From NCBI RefSeq assembly GCF_021347895.1, contig NC_067123.1, positions 4,046,149 to 4,110,148 of the forward strand: a stretch of DNA of 64,000 bases, written 5' to 3'. The DNA comes from Acanthochromis polyacanthus (Eukaryota; Chordata; Actinopteri; Pomacentridae). Both the position numbers and the translations under genes were made by a program. The notes below the pieces were generated by a model. It saw only the letters and a program-made list of their open reading frames with translations, searched no databases and had not been told where the DNA came from. Of this stretch, positions 45,694-64,000 are shown in pieces (position 1 is the first letter of the stretch; every line of letters begins with the position of its first letter).

Positions 45694-48600
45694 TCACAGC
45701 CAAAGAGCTCCGAGAACAAAGCATCCCAGCAGCAGACGGATGGAGGTGAAGGCGTGGTTCTGTCCGTTCTTCATGGTCATGTCCTGGGGGGCCTTTGTGG
45801 TCTGGGTTCCATTGGAGTTGGTACTGTTGTTGTTGCCGTTGTCGTTGTTGTTACCACCATTGCTGTTGTTTCCACCATTGCTGTTGCTGCCACCATTGCT
45901 GTTGTTGCCACCATTGCTGTTGTTGCCTCCAGTGTCGTCGCCGTCTCCGTTGCCTTCGCCTGTCGAGGTCGTATTGGTGGAGTTATTGGTAGTCATTGCT
46001 TCATCTGGTTTCACTGTGTTTTCCTAAAAAGAAGACAGAAACATTGATTTATGACATAAAACTCTGTCATGTCTGATTCCACAGAGGTTAATGTTGTGTG
46101 TTTACTGTCAAATAAATGGCAAATTTAAAACCAACACTGTAAAAATGCTGATATTTTACTGTGACAAATAATTTGGTGGCTCATTTATCTCAATTTATTC
46201 AAGACTTTTTATAATTTATGAAAGAAATGTAATCATTTTTGTGGCTTTTTTAAACCCTAAGAAGCTAAAACTACAAATTCAAGGTGTGTATTTGTTTGTT
46301 TCCCATTGTCTGCTTTAAAAAAAAAATATTTGAAAAATCTAACTACACAATATAACCACAAAAATACATGAAACCACCACAAAAATGACAAAACTTTCAC
46401 AGAAAAACAAAACACCTCAAGAAAAAGAGACAAAACCACCACAAAAGACACAAAATGTTCACATAAAAGAGACAAACATTTTCCAAAAAGATCCAAAACC
46501 CTTACACAAGACCTAAAATCTCCACAAAAACACACAAATCGTCAACAAACACACAAACCTCAACATAGAAGACACAAAACTTGCGCTAAAATACACAAAA
46601 TTTTCACAAAAAGACACAAAATCTCCTCAAAAACACACAAATCTTCAACAAAAACAAAATGTTAACATAAACAACAAACTCTTCACAAAAAACAGACAAA
46701 ACCTTTATGAAAAGAAGCAAAATCTACACAAAAGCACTCAAACCTCTATCACTGTCACTGAGACGGTTCAGAACAGCAGCATTAGAACACAGAATACATA
46801 TTTTAAGAATGCTTGTAAATAAAATGCATACATTGGAATTTGTTTTTTTAAAAAAGTGTTGATATTTAAAGAAGCAAACTAAAAACCTACCTTTAGTCTG
46901 GCTTTTGGCTGATTTTATTGAATTATTGACATTTTAAAAACATATTTTATTCATTTATTTCTCTATTTATTGTATTGTCATCTATCTTTAGTCATATTTT
47001 TATATTATTATTGTCTTGTTGTTACTAATCCTGGTCTGGTGTTTCTTCATTGCTTTTATTTATGATTTTTTAAATTCCTTACTTCCTGTTTTGTTGAGTC
47101 TTTCATGTTGTTTGTCGAGATACAGGGTTGTGAATATTGGTTAATTTTATTATTCTAATTGTTTTTTTACTCCATTTTTGTTCTTTGTTTCTTATATTCT
47201 TATATTCATATATTGTGATGTAATTATTAAAAACACAAAAACTGTAAAATTTAGTGTTAAAACTTAAAGGATAATAGAAAAATATTTGTCAGCAAAATAC
47301 ATATATTGGAATTAGTTTTTTAAAAAGTGTTGATATTTAAAGATGTAAACTCAAAGCCTACCTTTAGTCTAGCTTTTCATTGATTTTATTCAATTATTAC
47401 CATTTTTAAAACAGTTTTTCTTCATTCATTCCTCTTATCTATTTACCTATTATTATAATTGTCTTATTTTCTTTGTCTAAATTATAACTAGTTGTGGTCT
47501 GGTGTTTCTTCATGGCATTTATTTATGATTTTTCAGTTCCTCAGTCACTGTTTTATTGAATTCTTCAATTATACCATTTGATTTGATTTATTTGGATCCC
47601 TATTAGCTATGGCAATGCCAAAGCTATTCTTCCTGGGGTCCATACAAAATCTTTGCAATGTGTCAGTGCAGTTGCATCACTTACAATACAATCCCTATAC
47701 AAATGCAACATAAAACACAAAAAATACACAACACGACAATACAAGACCGCTCCCAGGTCAGCATCCATCCATCCATCCATTCTCTATACACCGCTTTATC
47801 CTCTCTAGGGTCATGGGGGGTGCTGGAGTCTATCCCAGCCGACTCGGGTGAAGGCAGGGGACACCCTGGACAGGTCACCAGTCTGTCACAGGGCTACATA
47901 TACAGACAAACAAATACATTCACATTCACACCTACGGGTAATTTAGAGTGATCAATTAACCTCAGCATGTTTTTGGACTGTGGGAGGAAGCCGGAGTACC
48001 CGGAGAAAACCCACACATGCACAGGGAGAACATGCAAACTCCATGCAGAAAGATCCCAGGCCCACCCCAGGAATCGAACCAGGGATCTTCTTGTTGCAAG
48101 GCGAAAGTGCTAACCACTACGTCAGTGTGCAGCCCCCCAGGTCAGCAGTGATGTATAGTATTTACATATCATCATATCTACACAGATCTACATATATTAT
48201 GTATATTGGTCACACAAAACTCAAATTTCTTTTGCCCTTTGATATTACACCCAACTCCACTGAAGCACAAACCCCAAATTAACCCGATTTAACAATTAAA
48301 TTTAAATCAGATTTGACAGTCACCCATTCTTTTACTATTCATCTCGCTAGAACTATTTCAGTAGCGAAGGTGCAATTTTAAGTAATACGTGTACTTCCAA
48401 TTGACCTATATTAAGTCTCTATTGTGCACAGATGTTTTTTGCTTAATTTCTTGAAAATTATGTTGCTATTTTCTTGTGTAATGTTTTCTGGTAGTTTATT
48501 CCGTTCTTGCATAGCTCTGTACAGAACCATTCGTTTCATTGTATTTGTGTTTGATTTGGGTACTGTAAAATTTCCTCTGGTAGCATGTCTGGTTGCATAG

Positions 48601-49215
48601 CTATGCCTAGCTGAACTAAAATATACATTTTTATACAAGCTTGATGTTTTTTTTGTAATTAAAATGTTTCTAAAGAAAATCAGCAATGAATACAATAATC
48701 TTTCCTTAACCAATAGCCAGCCCAAACTTGTGCATGGCTATAATGTTTGTTCTGTAACCGCAATGCAAAGCGATTCTTGCTGCTCTATTTTGTACTATTT
48801 GCAACTTTTTTATATTTTCTTGTGACGTGTTAGACCACACTACCATGATGTTTGTAGAGATAAAGGAATGAGGAAATAGTTGTTTTTTATTTGCCTGGAA
48901 AATCCAGACTGACTTTATTTATGTATTCTCCTGTATCTCCTAACATGGAGATTCAGTTTGGATTTTCCAAGCTAGTTTTTTTATATCACTATTGTTGTTT
49001 TTACTACATTTTTGTTCTTTGCATTGCATTTCTATGAAGTTGGGGAAAAAACATGAAACAGAAATTACTTGTGGACATAATTTACTGTTAAATAATATTA
49101 AAAATAAACAGAAAAACTGATTAACTGTGTATAGCTAGTGAGTAAAGTGTTTTACCTTTGCCCAGATAAATCCCAGCAGGGCGAGGGTAAGCAGCTCCAA
49201 AACGAGGTACTTCAT
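45694..49215 (-). CDS. Gene B: Asn/Gly/Thr-rich GPI-anchored small surface protein
   Basis: Two exons. Exon 1 (49215-49156, 20 codons) is a signal peptide, MKYLVLELLTLALLGFIWAK, with donor AAG|GTAAAA in phase 0. Exon 2 (46023-45694) follows a strong acceptor ('tcttctttttag') in the same phase. It codes 109 residues, for a total of 129. The mature part starts ENTVKPDEAMTTNN, has N-x-T/S sequons (NST, NTT), an acidic GEGNGDGDD patch, and about five NNSNGG hexapeptides. It ends KNGQNHAFTSIR, LLLGCFVLGALWL, stop, a GPI-attachment signal. Layout and strand match genes A and C. The intron (3.1 kb) holds a LINE. The function is unknown; CD52/CD24-type proteins share the plan but not the sequence. 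Confidence 0.82.
45840..45930 (-). repeat. 18-bp coding repeat in gene B
   Basis: About five imperfect copies encoding NNSNGG or SNSNGG. On the plus strand they appear as 'ccaccattgctgttgttg'. Confidence 0.85.
46280..46760. repeat. Degenerate A-rich minisatellite in gene B intron
   Basis: Repeats of about 20-24 bp such as 'cacaaaaagacacaaaatct'. Same style as the arrays at 6900, 24045, 32930 and 63730. Confidence 0.65.
46840..47575. repeat. Two diverged copies of a LINE-3'UTR-like segment
   Basis: 46840-47110 and about 47285-47560 share 'cctacctttagtctggcttt', a 'gattttattgaattatt'-like stretch and 'tggtctggtgtttcttcat'. The start also resembles the first bases of the 25092 LINE fragment. 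Confidence 0.55.
47578..48840 (-). mobile_element. LINE 3' part, minus strand, interrupted
   Basis: Reading minus from about 48840: a reverse-transcriptase tail (LQIVQNRAARIAL, then RHATRGNFTVPK and MVLYRAMQERNKLP, stop at 48411-48413), a 3'UTR, and an end at 'caaataaatcaaatcaaat' near 47578. An unrelated retroposon (47764-48135) interrupts the 3'UTR. 5' truncated. In the gene B intron. Confidence 0.7.
47764..48135 (+). mobile_element. Teleost SINE-like retroposon with 12-bp target duplication
   Basis: The 372-bp element runs from 'tccatccatccattctctat' to 'gtgctaaccactacgtcagt' and on to 'gcagccc', a very common fish repeat. The flanking duplication cccaggtcagca occupies 47752-47763 and 48136-48147. 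Its length and perfection point to target-primed reverse transcription. Confidence 0.8.
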
Positions 49216-49924
49216 GTTGGATGAAAGACGGTTTGCTCTGAAGTTGTCGTATCACAGTTTTTATTCCTGTCTTTCCTGTCTGAATCTCAGCCCGTCGCCT
49301 CCTGTACCTGGCAGTCCTGGTTCAGTCAAAGGAGTCTCAGGAGGCCGTCCTTTATAAAGTCTTCACATGGAGCACCTGATACCCGTTTCCATCCAGGAAG
49401 CATCGCCTCAGTCTCCACCCTGGACTTGGACCACAAATGCAAAATCTCACCCTGGAGCATTTGAAATCCATCCAGGTATGAGCGTCAGACACACCTGGAC
49501 TCAGCTCTTTTGTTTCTTCAGCTACACTTCCAAGAAATGACAAGAATATGTCTCACAGTTCTCACAGATTGTCCCCGTTTTGCAAAATGATATACAATAA
49601 ATCACGTTGAATGTAAAAAAAGAAGAGACCAAAACTGTAATATCTACTTCAAAGATGTGTTTTTCTAGATAGCAATGTGTTCTTTTTACAATATTAAATG
49701 TTAAAACAATGTTAAAATTACATTATTTACACTGTATTTAGATCTGCAAAGGAAAAATGACAATACTTCACCTTACTTAAAAGGAAAATTACGCATATAA
49801 GGAAATTAATTAATGAAGGATAAATTGATATTTTATCCAGTAAAATCACAGAAATCTAAAACACGTTAAACGTACCAAACAAGACAAAACTGTAATCAAT
49901 ATCAACATCAGTTCTCTTTTATTT

Positions 49925-50035
49925 ATTTATCACTATATTCTACCTGTCAAAGCACTTTGTGAATGTTCTTCTGAAAAGTGCTATACAAATACAATTATTA
50001 TTATTATAATTATTATTATTATTGTTGTTATTACA
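49925..50035. repeat. LINE/SINE tail with (TTA)n
   Basis: 'aagcactttgtgaatg' and 'agtgctatacaaatac' followed by ATT/TTA repeats, the usual 3' end of fish L2-type elements. Confidence 0.55.
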
Positions 50036-50054
50036 TCAAGTTACCGTATTTTAC

Positions 50055-50300
50055 AGACAGACAGATGGATGATAGATGGATGGATGATAGATGGATGGAT
50101 GGATGATGATAGATGGATGGATGATGGATGGATGATAGATAGATGGATAGATAGATGGATGGATGATAGATTTATGGATGGATGATAGATGGATGGATGG
50201 ATGATAGATTTATGGATAGATGGATGGATGGATGATAGATTTATGGATAGATGATGGATGGATGATAGATGGATGGATGATAGATAGATAGATGGATAGA
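50055..50300. repeat. (GATG/GATA)n microsatellite
   Basis: An imperfect 'gatggatgatagatggatgg' array that directly abuts the next Tc1 element. Confidence 0.95.
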
Positions 50301-50303
50301 TAG

Positions 50304-51762
50304 ATCAAAAAATGATTAGACCACCCTTGTTTTCTTTAATTTCTTGTTCATTTTAATGTCTGGTACCACTAAAGGTATATTAGCTAAAGAATACAATGAA
50401 CATGACAATAAATGCAGCTGATTCCATCATACTTTATGTCCTATTTGACATGCTGAGACTTCATTGTATTCTCAGGGTATCTAAGAGGACATTTCATGCC
50501 ATCCAAAGGTCAAGAGTGGTTTCCTGCTGACATTCAAACCGTAGCACAACTCACAAGTTGTCAGCTCTCACATAATGCCTAAAACTAAAGAATTATGTGA
50601 AGCCACAAAGACAGCCATCATGAGTGAGAGACAGGTAGTGAAAAAACTGAAGAAGATCTCCAAGACAGCCGTTCATTTTACCAAGAAAAAACAAGCCCAG
50701 CATGGTTCCACCAAACTGCTAGCTGGTCAGGAAACGTCTTTCTACCACTAGATGACCGTCACTCATCTGTTCCTGTCAGACTTCCAGGGATCTTAAAAAT
50801 GAGTGAACACTGTGAAGAAATGGGACTTGTTGGGCAAGGACAGTTGGAAAGCGACTTGTTGAAGCTGGTCTGAAGCCACACAGGGCAGGAAGAAGCCCTT
50901 CATCAAGGAAAGGCAGAGGAAAGCCCAGTTACTCTTTGCTGGGATCACAAGGATTGGACCGTTGATGATTAGACGAAAGTTCTCTTCAGGGATGAATCCA
51001 GTTTTCAGTTGATGCCCACTTCAGCCAACTTACTGGTTAGGAGGAAGCCTGGAGAAGCTACAAACCAGAGTGTCTGCCCCTACAGTAAAATATGGGGGTG
51101 GATCAGTGACCATCTGGGGTAGTTTCAATCTGGGTGGAACAGGGAGAATGAACCAGGTCATGTTTGGGGCTACTCGAGAAAACAGTTTTCTTCCATCAGC
51201 TGGGAAACTCTTTCCTGCCTCCAATGACTGGATTTTCCAACAAGAAAAGGTCAGCTAAAGCCTGGATGGAGAACCAGAACACTGGAACCACGTCTTGGCT
51301 GCTCAATCACCAGATCTAAATCCAACTGAAAACCTGTGGAAAATCATCATATGCTAAATGGAGAACCACAAGCCCAAAAACAAAGCAGATTAATTAGAAT
51401 TAGTGCAACAGGAATGGGCTGCTGTGATCAGAAGCTGGTGGAGAGCATGAAGAGACATCAGGAACAATGGTTCTGAATCAGTACTAACTCCTGTGTGGAT
51501 CATGGGACTAAAGCAGACAGAAAAGAAAACATGGAATCCTGAAAGCTTTTTTTGGCAGAACAATGCTGATGGAAGAACTGAAGGAAGTTTGGTTATTATC
51601 AAGAAAACAGTGGAAAATGTTTGATATCAGCTCTGAAATTAAACTCTCATGAGTTATTTTTGTTGTTATTATTTTTGTCCAATCAAATGTACCTTTAGTT
51701 GTACTGAGTATTGAAATGAACAAGAAACTGAAGAAAGCAGGGGTGGTCTGATCATTTTTTCA
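50304..51762 (+). mobile_element. Degenerate Tc1-like transposon
   Basis: Inverted ends ('aaaaaatgattagaccaccc' and the reverse complement of 'gggtggtctgatcatttttt') bound a decayed transposase. Recognisable scraps are RDESSFQ near 50985, TVKYGGGSVTIWGSF at 51084-51128, and SPDLNPTENLWKI near 51308-51346. Frames are broken many times. It is about 1.46 kb, a typical Tc1 size. Confidence 0.75.
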
Positions 51763-51779
51763 TGACTGTGTGTCTTTAA

Positions 51780-53270
51780 GTGTGAAGTTTTTGTTGTTTG
51801 TTTCTGTTTTGTTCTGAATTAAAATTAATAAAGCATCAGAATCAATCAAAATCAGTTTCAAAGATGCACTGTGTACTTATTGTATGTGAATACTTTTCAT
51901 AAAAACAATACCAGCATCATGGAAACAAACGGTCATTAAAGGTTCAGCTAAAATGGAACATAATGCTGACGTCTAACGTCTTTACAGGATTGTTTTTAAC
52001 ACAGAAGAGTTACTGATCTTTAACTTTATTAAACTGATGCGTAACATTTAAAGCAGCTGCAGTCTTCAGTTGATAAAAGACATTACTCTGAACAAAAATG
52101 AAGTAATTTTAAGCTTATACATTGAAGTACTGTCAGCCAATTGTGTTTCTGTTGTTTCAATTGTGTGAACTAGTTTTAGAGTTTTAGATAGCCGGATTGT
52201 TGCTATTTTACGACATTACACTCCTCAGTCCATGATTTTTTATTGTATACAGATAAATAGTGTTTTCATGTCGTAAAACCTCTAAACAGAGCAAAGAGAG
52301 AAACAAAAGATGGTGCAAAACAAGCCTGCTGCATTTGAATAGAAGGGATTATCTTTTTATTGCCGAGGCCGGCATGCAAATGAGGCTGAGGCTGCCGGTT
52401 TCCAATAATTAGAATTTAACCATTTGTCAGATTTGAAAATGACTCACTCTTTCTCAAATCATCACATTTATCTCTGATTTGCTTCCAATTTTACGTTTTT
52501 ATAGGATCAAACAACATGTCATTGTTTGGAATCTGTAATATTGGACAAGTTGATGAAATAATCTGTGATTATTGGTGAGCTAAAATAGTTTTTGTTTAAC
52601 TTTCATAACAGATTTAGCAAGTTTGAGGAGTTGTAACGCAAAAACTAAAATATTGGTCGATAGTCTGATCTAAGTAGAATAAAGTTCTGAAGTCTGAAAA
52701 TGGAAAAATAGAACATTTTAGGGCTTTATCTTTAATATTTCCTGGGATATTGCTCTTTAAAAAAAATCCTCAAATTTCACTGTGTGAAAAAATCTGCTGA
52801 AAGTCGGTCAACTGGCAACTTTTTAAAATGTATAATCTCATAAAAAAAACTCAATAAATCAACCTTGAATCTCACAGATACCATTTTAAATACACAGTTT
52901 TTGATAAAAATCTGATGGAGTTGATTAGATTCCTCTTGATGATTTGAGATGCAACGACCCCAACATAAATGTAACATTTATGAACACATTTAGAGACGAG
53001 TCTTAGTTCAATTCTCCTTTTAATTGCCATAAAAACACAGTTTTTTGTTTCCTTTCACTGTTCATGACAGAAATAAAGCTTTAACGTGTAAAATATGGAG
53101 TTTATGTAGCTTCTATATATTTGTGCAACAGTTTAAAAGGTGGAAAAGAGCTCAGTGCAAACAAAGTACTTCATAGCCATTAGAGTATTAATATAGGGCT
53201 CCATCTTTTTAACTTTCATATACAAGATTTTTGGGTTTAATGTAAAACAGAACCAGAGTCTGTGATTTCA
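51780..53270. other. Unannotated, no gene seen
   Basis: AT-rich. The 52370-52510 stretch is less repetitive ('atgcaaatgaggctgaggct'), but there is no evidence of an exon. A variant poly(A) signal for gene C (ATTAAA, minus) may lie near 53236. Confidence 0.35.
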
Positions 53271-53275
53271 CTCTT

Positions 53276-60684
<7,409 letters not shown>

Positions 60685-60737
60685 CTTCCTGTGGAGTTTC
60701 TTTGTCCTTTATGGCTGCCTCCACCTCCCCTCCTCTG

Positions 60738-60745
60738 CTTTTATA
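60738..60745 (-). promoter_or_regulatory. TATA box of gene C
   Basis: TATAAAAG on the minus strand lies 54 bp before the ATG at 60684, a consensus core promoter placement for a short 5'UTR. Confidence 0.7.
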
Positions 60746-60799
60746 CCTGCACAACACTGATGCTGATAACAGAACAGATAAAAACCCTGAAGACCTCAA

Positions 60800-63720
60800 T
60801 GCAGCTGATAAGATCCGCATGTAAATTTGAATTCTGGCACCAGGAAATGCTTGTGTGAACACCTTCTGCTGTATTCCAGTCCAGAGAGGATCATATTATA
60901 TGTCGTCTCCGGACTCAGGTTACACTTTGTTTTGGGTGAGGAAGTTCTGGAGTCCAGGGATTGTCCCAGGGTGCTGCCATATGACACCCCAGATCACATT
61001 TCTGCAGTTTATCCTCTTTTAATTCATGTTGACACACCTCGGTGTGCAGTTGCTTCCCAAAATATGCGAAAAATAGCTTTTTGTGGCGCTTACAAACAGT
61101 TCTGTGCTCCAAAAGTGGAGAAATCACTAATAAAATAGCGATAAATGTTAATTATTGAGCTTTACTTTGAACATTAAGGTGAAATCTGTTCTGAAAGTGG
61201 CTTAAATTTGAATGATTTTATCCATATTTTCAATTAACAATGAATATTTGTGTGTACTTAGAGCTGAAAGTAGATTAATCACAGAAAACTCCCTCAAATA
61301 TAACTTTAAACAGCATCTAATATCTGTTTTCTGTGACTTCTTGCTGCACATATTGCTAAATAAACTTTTTTATTTTACACTTTGATCATACAACAAGGTT
61401 TATCTGACACAAGCAACAGACCTCTGTCTCTTAAGTTTCTTTAAACAAGAGAAATGATGTTTTAATGGTGAATTTGAATGAAGTTACATGTTTGGAAGTG
61501 TCCTCAAAACCTCAAAACTTTTTCAGTTCAGCACAAGGTGAAATTTCTACTTAAAATCCCAGTAAAACCCAAACAAAGGAAGAAAAATAGCCAACATAGT
61601 ATTAGTAGAAATATAAAACAATAATAAATAAAGGAAAAAGAAAACCGTTTTACAGGGCTAACTTCATTTCAGGATGAAAATAAAAATGTTAGACACATTA
61701 GAAATTGTGATAATTACCAACAAAATTCTCACAGATTCTTTTGTCACCAATCAGCTCCACTTTCAGTCAAACCATCTTTTATTTAATTCATTTTAACTTT
61801 AGGCTGAAACTCGTGGCTTTAAGTTCACACAAGTTTCTGTTTTGATGAATCTGTTTTCTCTTCATGTTTGACTTTTCACTTTCAACCAGAGTCGGATTAA
61901 TTCACCTGGAAGTGGAATTTAACCACCGAAACCCAACAACACCTGCAGCGTTCCTCTGATAACACAAGCATTATGAACTTTCACATTCTTCCAGCCTCGT
62001 GGAGCTGATTTCTGATAAAAATACGGCGACTAAGACACGTTTTGTTTCCTTCTTTTCTGTTGACCGAAGCTGTTGGAGCGGCTGAGGAATGTGGACCGCA
62101 GATATTCGGGTTTTAATAACAAATAGTTCTGTAAGGTTAAACTGACGCCATTTCTAGGAGTGACACACGATGATACGACAGCATTTTTACTGAATACATT
62201 CATGCAGCTCGGTTTTAGCGGTGGTTTTTCCACTGCTTCACTTACATAAGAAGCAGATTTCACCTTTTTACCTTCATTATCTCCTCGTTAAACTTTAATG
62301 TGACTATTTTTAAAGGAAAAGCAAACAGACGGGGCATCTTGCTTTATTAGCCTGAAGATAAGAGAATGTGACAGAAAGTTCTGCACAGACCCAGCTGTGA
62401 CTGTTTAACAGGTGCACTAAAGGAAAAGTCTCGGCCATCATTAAGATCGAGTGAAATCTAAAACTAAAAAGCTGAACATGTAACCTTACATTTCTCTTAT
62501 CACCACCACATAATTAAAAAAAGATGAAGAGGGAAACAGTTTTGCTCCCATTGTTCCTATGAGGTCACAAGCAGCCCTTTGTAGTTGAGCTTTATCGGCT
62601 TTACTATCATATTTCCTGGTAATTTTAATGTTTCCTCAGATAACCAAATGCTTCAGGTCATCACTGCTACTTGACAACAGCTGCATTATTCACCGTTTTA
62701 TATAAAATGTCTTGTTCATGTTTGTACTTTTTTACTTCTGTTTGCAGACTGAGCTCAGATTCAGTCAATAGTTAACGTTAATCATTCTCCTCCATCTGCT
62801 TCCTTTAAGGTGTTCCATCAGATAAGACAGAAGCATCAAGTCGTGTTTTATTGCCTCGAAACTCTCGACCATAAAGGAGACAGAATGCCGTTAAATAGGA
62901 GGAGCAGCGCGGTAAACCATTTACATCTGCTGCTCAGAAACGAAAAATCACGGTTACAAGATTTAACATCGGCTAATGGAAGCAGGAGAGGATTGGTAGA
63001 TTATAAACAAAGGAGGATGCTGCCTTTAAAGTGTGAACGTCCTGTCCTTGTGAGCAGGAAAAAGGAGGAAGAAGATGCTGATTTTCATTCCAAACACAAA
63101 CTGAAACTTTAAATTCTAGCATTAACAAACTTACACGCTCACAATGCGACACTAAAAAGCTGGCGTTTAACTCTGTGCCATGTTTAGCATGTTAGCATGC
63201 TCATGTTTGCTAATTAGCACCACACAAAGTAGAGCTAAGGTTGATGGGAACATCATTACTATGAGAAAGCTTGAAGGTTTTCCTGACCAGGATACAGTCG
63301 TCACCCAAGTCTCCATCCACTTCTAAAGACCAGGGCTAGGGTTACATACATCAGTTTTGGAGGGCAAGTCTGCATTTTGGTTCTTTCATAGGTTTATTAA
63401 AGGTCTTCTTGAAATATGACCAAATCTGTTGAGTTAAAAATACACAAACACCAACTTAAATTAGCAGTTTTGGTGAAGTACAAAGTTGTGTTAATGACAT
63501 TTTCTTAGTTTCATGGTCGCTTAACTTCTCCTGAGTGATTCCAGTCGACTACAGCTGCTGACTCCTCCGAGCCGATTTAAATAGAACCCATTAGATCCAC
63601 TCATTAGACTCAAACACTACAGTGGGAAAGTCTGAGGAGCTCAGCAAAGACCTCAAAAAGAAAATAATTGATTTTAATTCAAAAGTTGCCTCAGTTGATG
63701 CAAAACAAATTCTGACTCAA
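60800..63720. other. Region beyond gene C, no gene seen
   Basis: No transposon ends or exon chains were recognised. The longest frame (62810-63112, plus, 100 codons, basic, no domain) is unsupported. The 62560-63060 stretch is of higher complexity and might be conserved non-coding DNA. Confidence 0.35.
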
Positions 63721-63724
63721 TAAC

Positions 63725-64000
63725 GGCCTAAACTCACTGAAAAGATGTCTACATGGACATAAATTCACTCAACAGTTGTCCAAAGTGACTAAAAACATCC
63801 CTAAAATTATTAAAAACTTGCCAAAACTGACATAAAACTGTTACAGTTGACTTAAAATTAGTCCAAATTTACTCAAAAGTTTTCCAAAGTGACTGAAAAC
63901 ATTTTGATAATGATTCAACAACTGCACAAACTGACTTTAAAATTGACCAAATTAACTCAAAAAATTGTCCAAATTGACTCAAGAATAGTCCAAGATATGT
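63725..64000. repeat. Degenerate A-rich minisatellite, runs out of window
   Basis: Repeats of about 20-25 bp on 'tccaaattgactcaaaa'. Same style as the 24045-26215 array. Confidence 0.65.

Noticed and set aside
45659..46047. Plus-strand hydrophobic ORFs overlapping gene B
   Set aside because: Antisense shadows of the Asn-Gly repeat in gene B exon 2.
62810..63112. 100-codon basic ORF
   Set aside because: No domain, signal peptide or splice evidence. Its length is compatible with chance.

Overview
The window is vertebrate nuclear DNA, almost certainly from a teleost fish. It has GT-AG introns, a vertebrate annexin gene, and a repeat load typical of ray-finned fish: Tc1/mariner, hAT, a THAP-bearing DNA transposon, L2/CR1-like LINE tails, palindromic MITEs, microsatellites, and a retrovirus-like pol remnant. 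There is one run of 100 Ns (12071-12170). Four protein-coding genes can be supported. The rest is introns, transposons and degenerate tandem repeats.

Layout. 1-11.7 kb holds no convincing gene, only a large foldback repeat, old duplicated minisatellites, an Ig-like exon fragment and possible conserved non-coding DNA. 11.7-22.8 kb holds a 13-exon annexin gene on the plus strand, best matched to annexin A9. Its fourth intron carries a 2.77-kb hAT transposon and a triplicated copy of the 3' splice site of the next exon. 23.1-26.3 kb is a nest of transposons: a deleted hAT element, then a THAP element inserted in a minisatellite and itself split by a LINE fragment.

26.6-60.7 kb, on the minus strand, contains three genes of one design. 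In each, a first exon encodes little more than a signal peptide, a phase-0 intron of 2.5-6.8 kb follows, and a single second exon encodes a Ser/Thr/Asn-rich low-complexity ectodomain ending in a GPI-anchor-type hydrophobic tail. The genes are A (26680-30520), B (45694-49215) and C (53276-60684). Gene A is easy to miss. Its 30 x 39-bp repeat is open in all the alternative frames examined, and the true frame has no Met inside the repeat. That frame encodes TVNPAGNVTVNAT units, with two N-glycosylation sequons conserved in every copy. A fourth locus (about 35.6-44 kb) shares the intron sequence of gene A but has lost exon 1 and was split by an endogenous retrovirus. I read this as a tandem family of fast-evolving, heavily glycosylated GPI-anchored surface proteins, similar in layout to CD52/CD24-type genes but not identifiable as either.

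60.7-64 kb holds no supportable gene. All identifications come from reading the sequence; no database search was possible.
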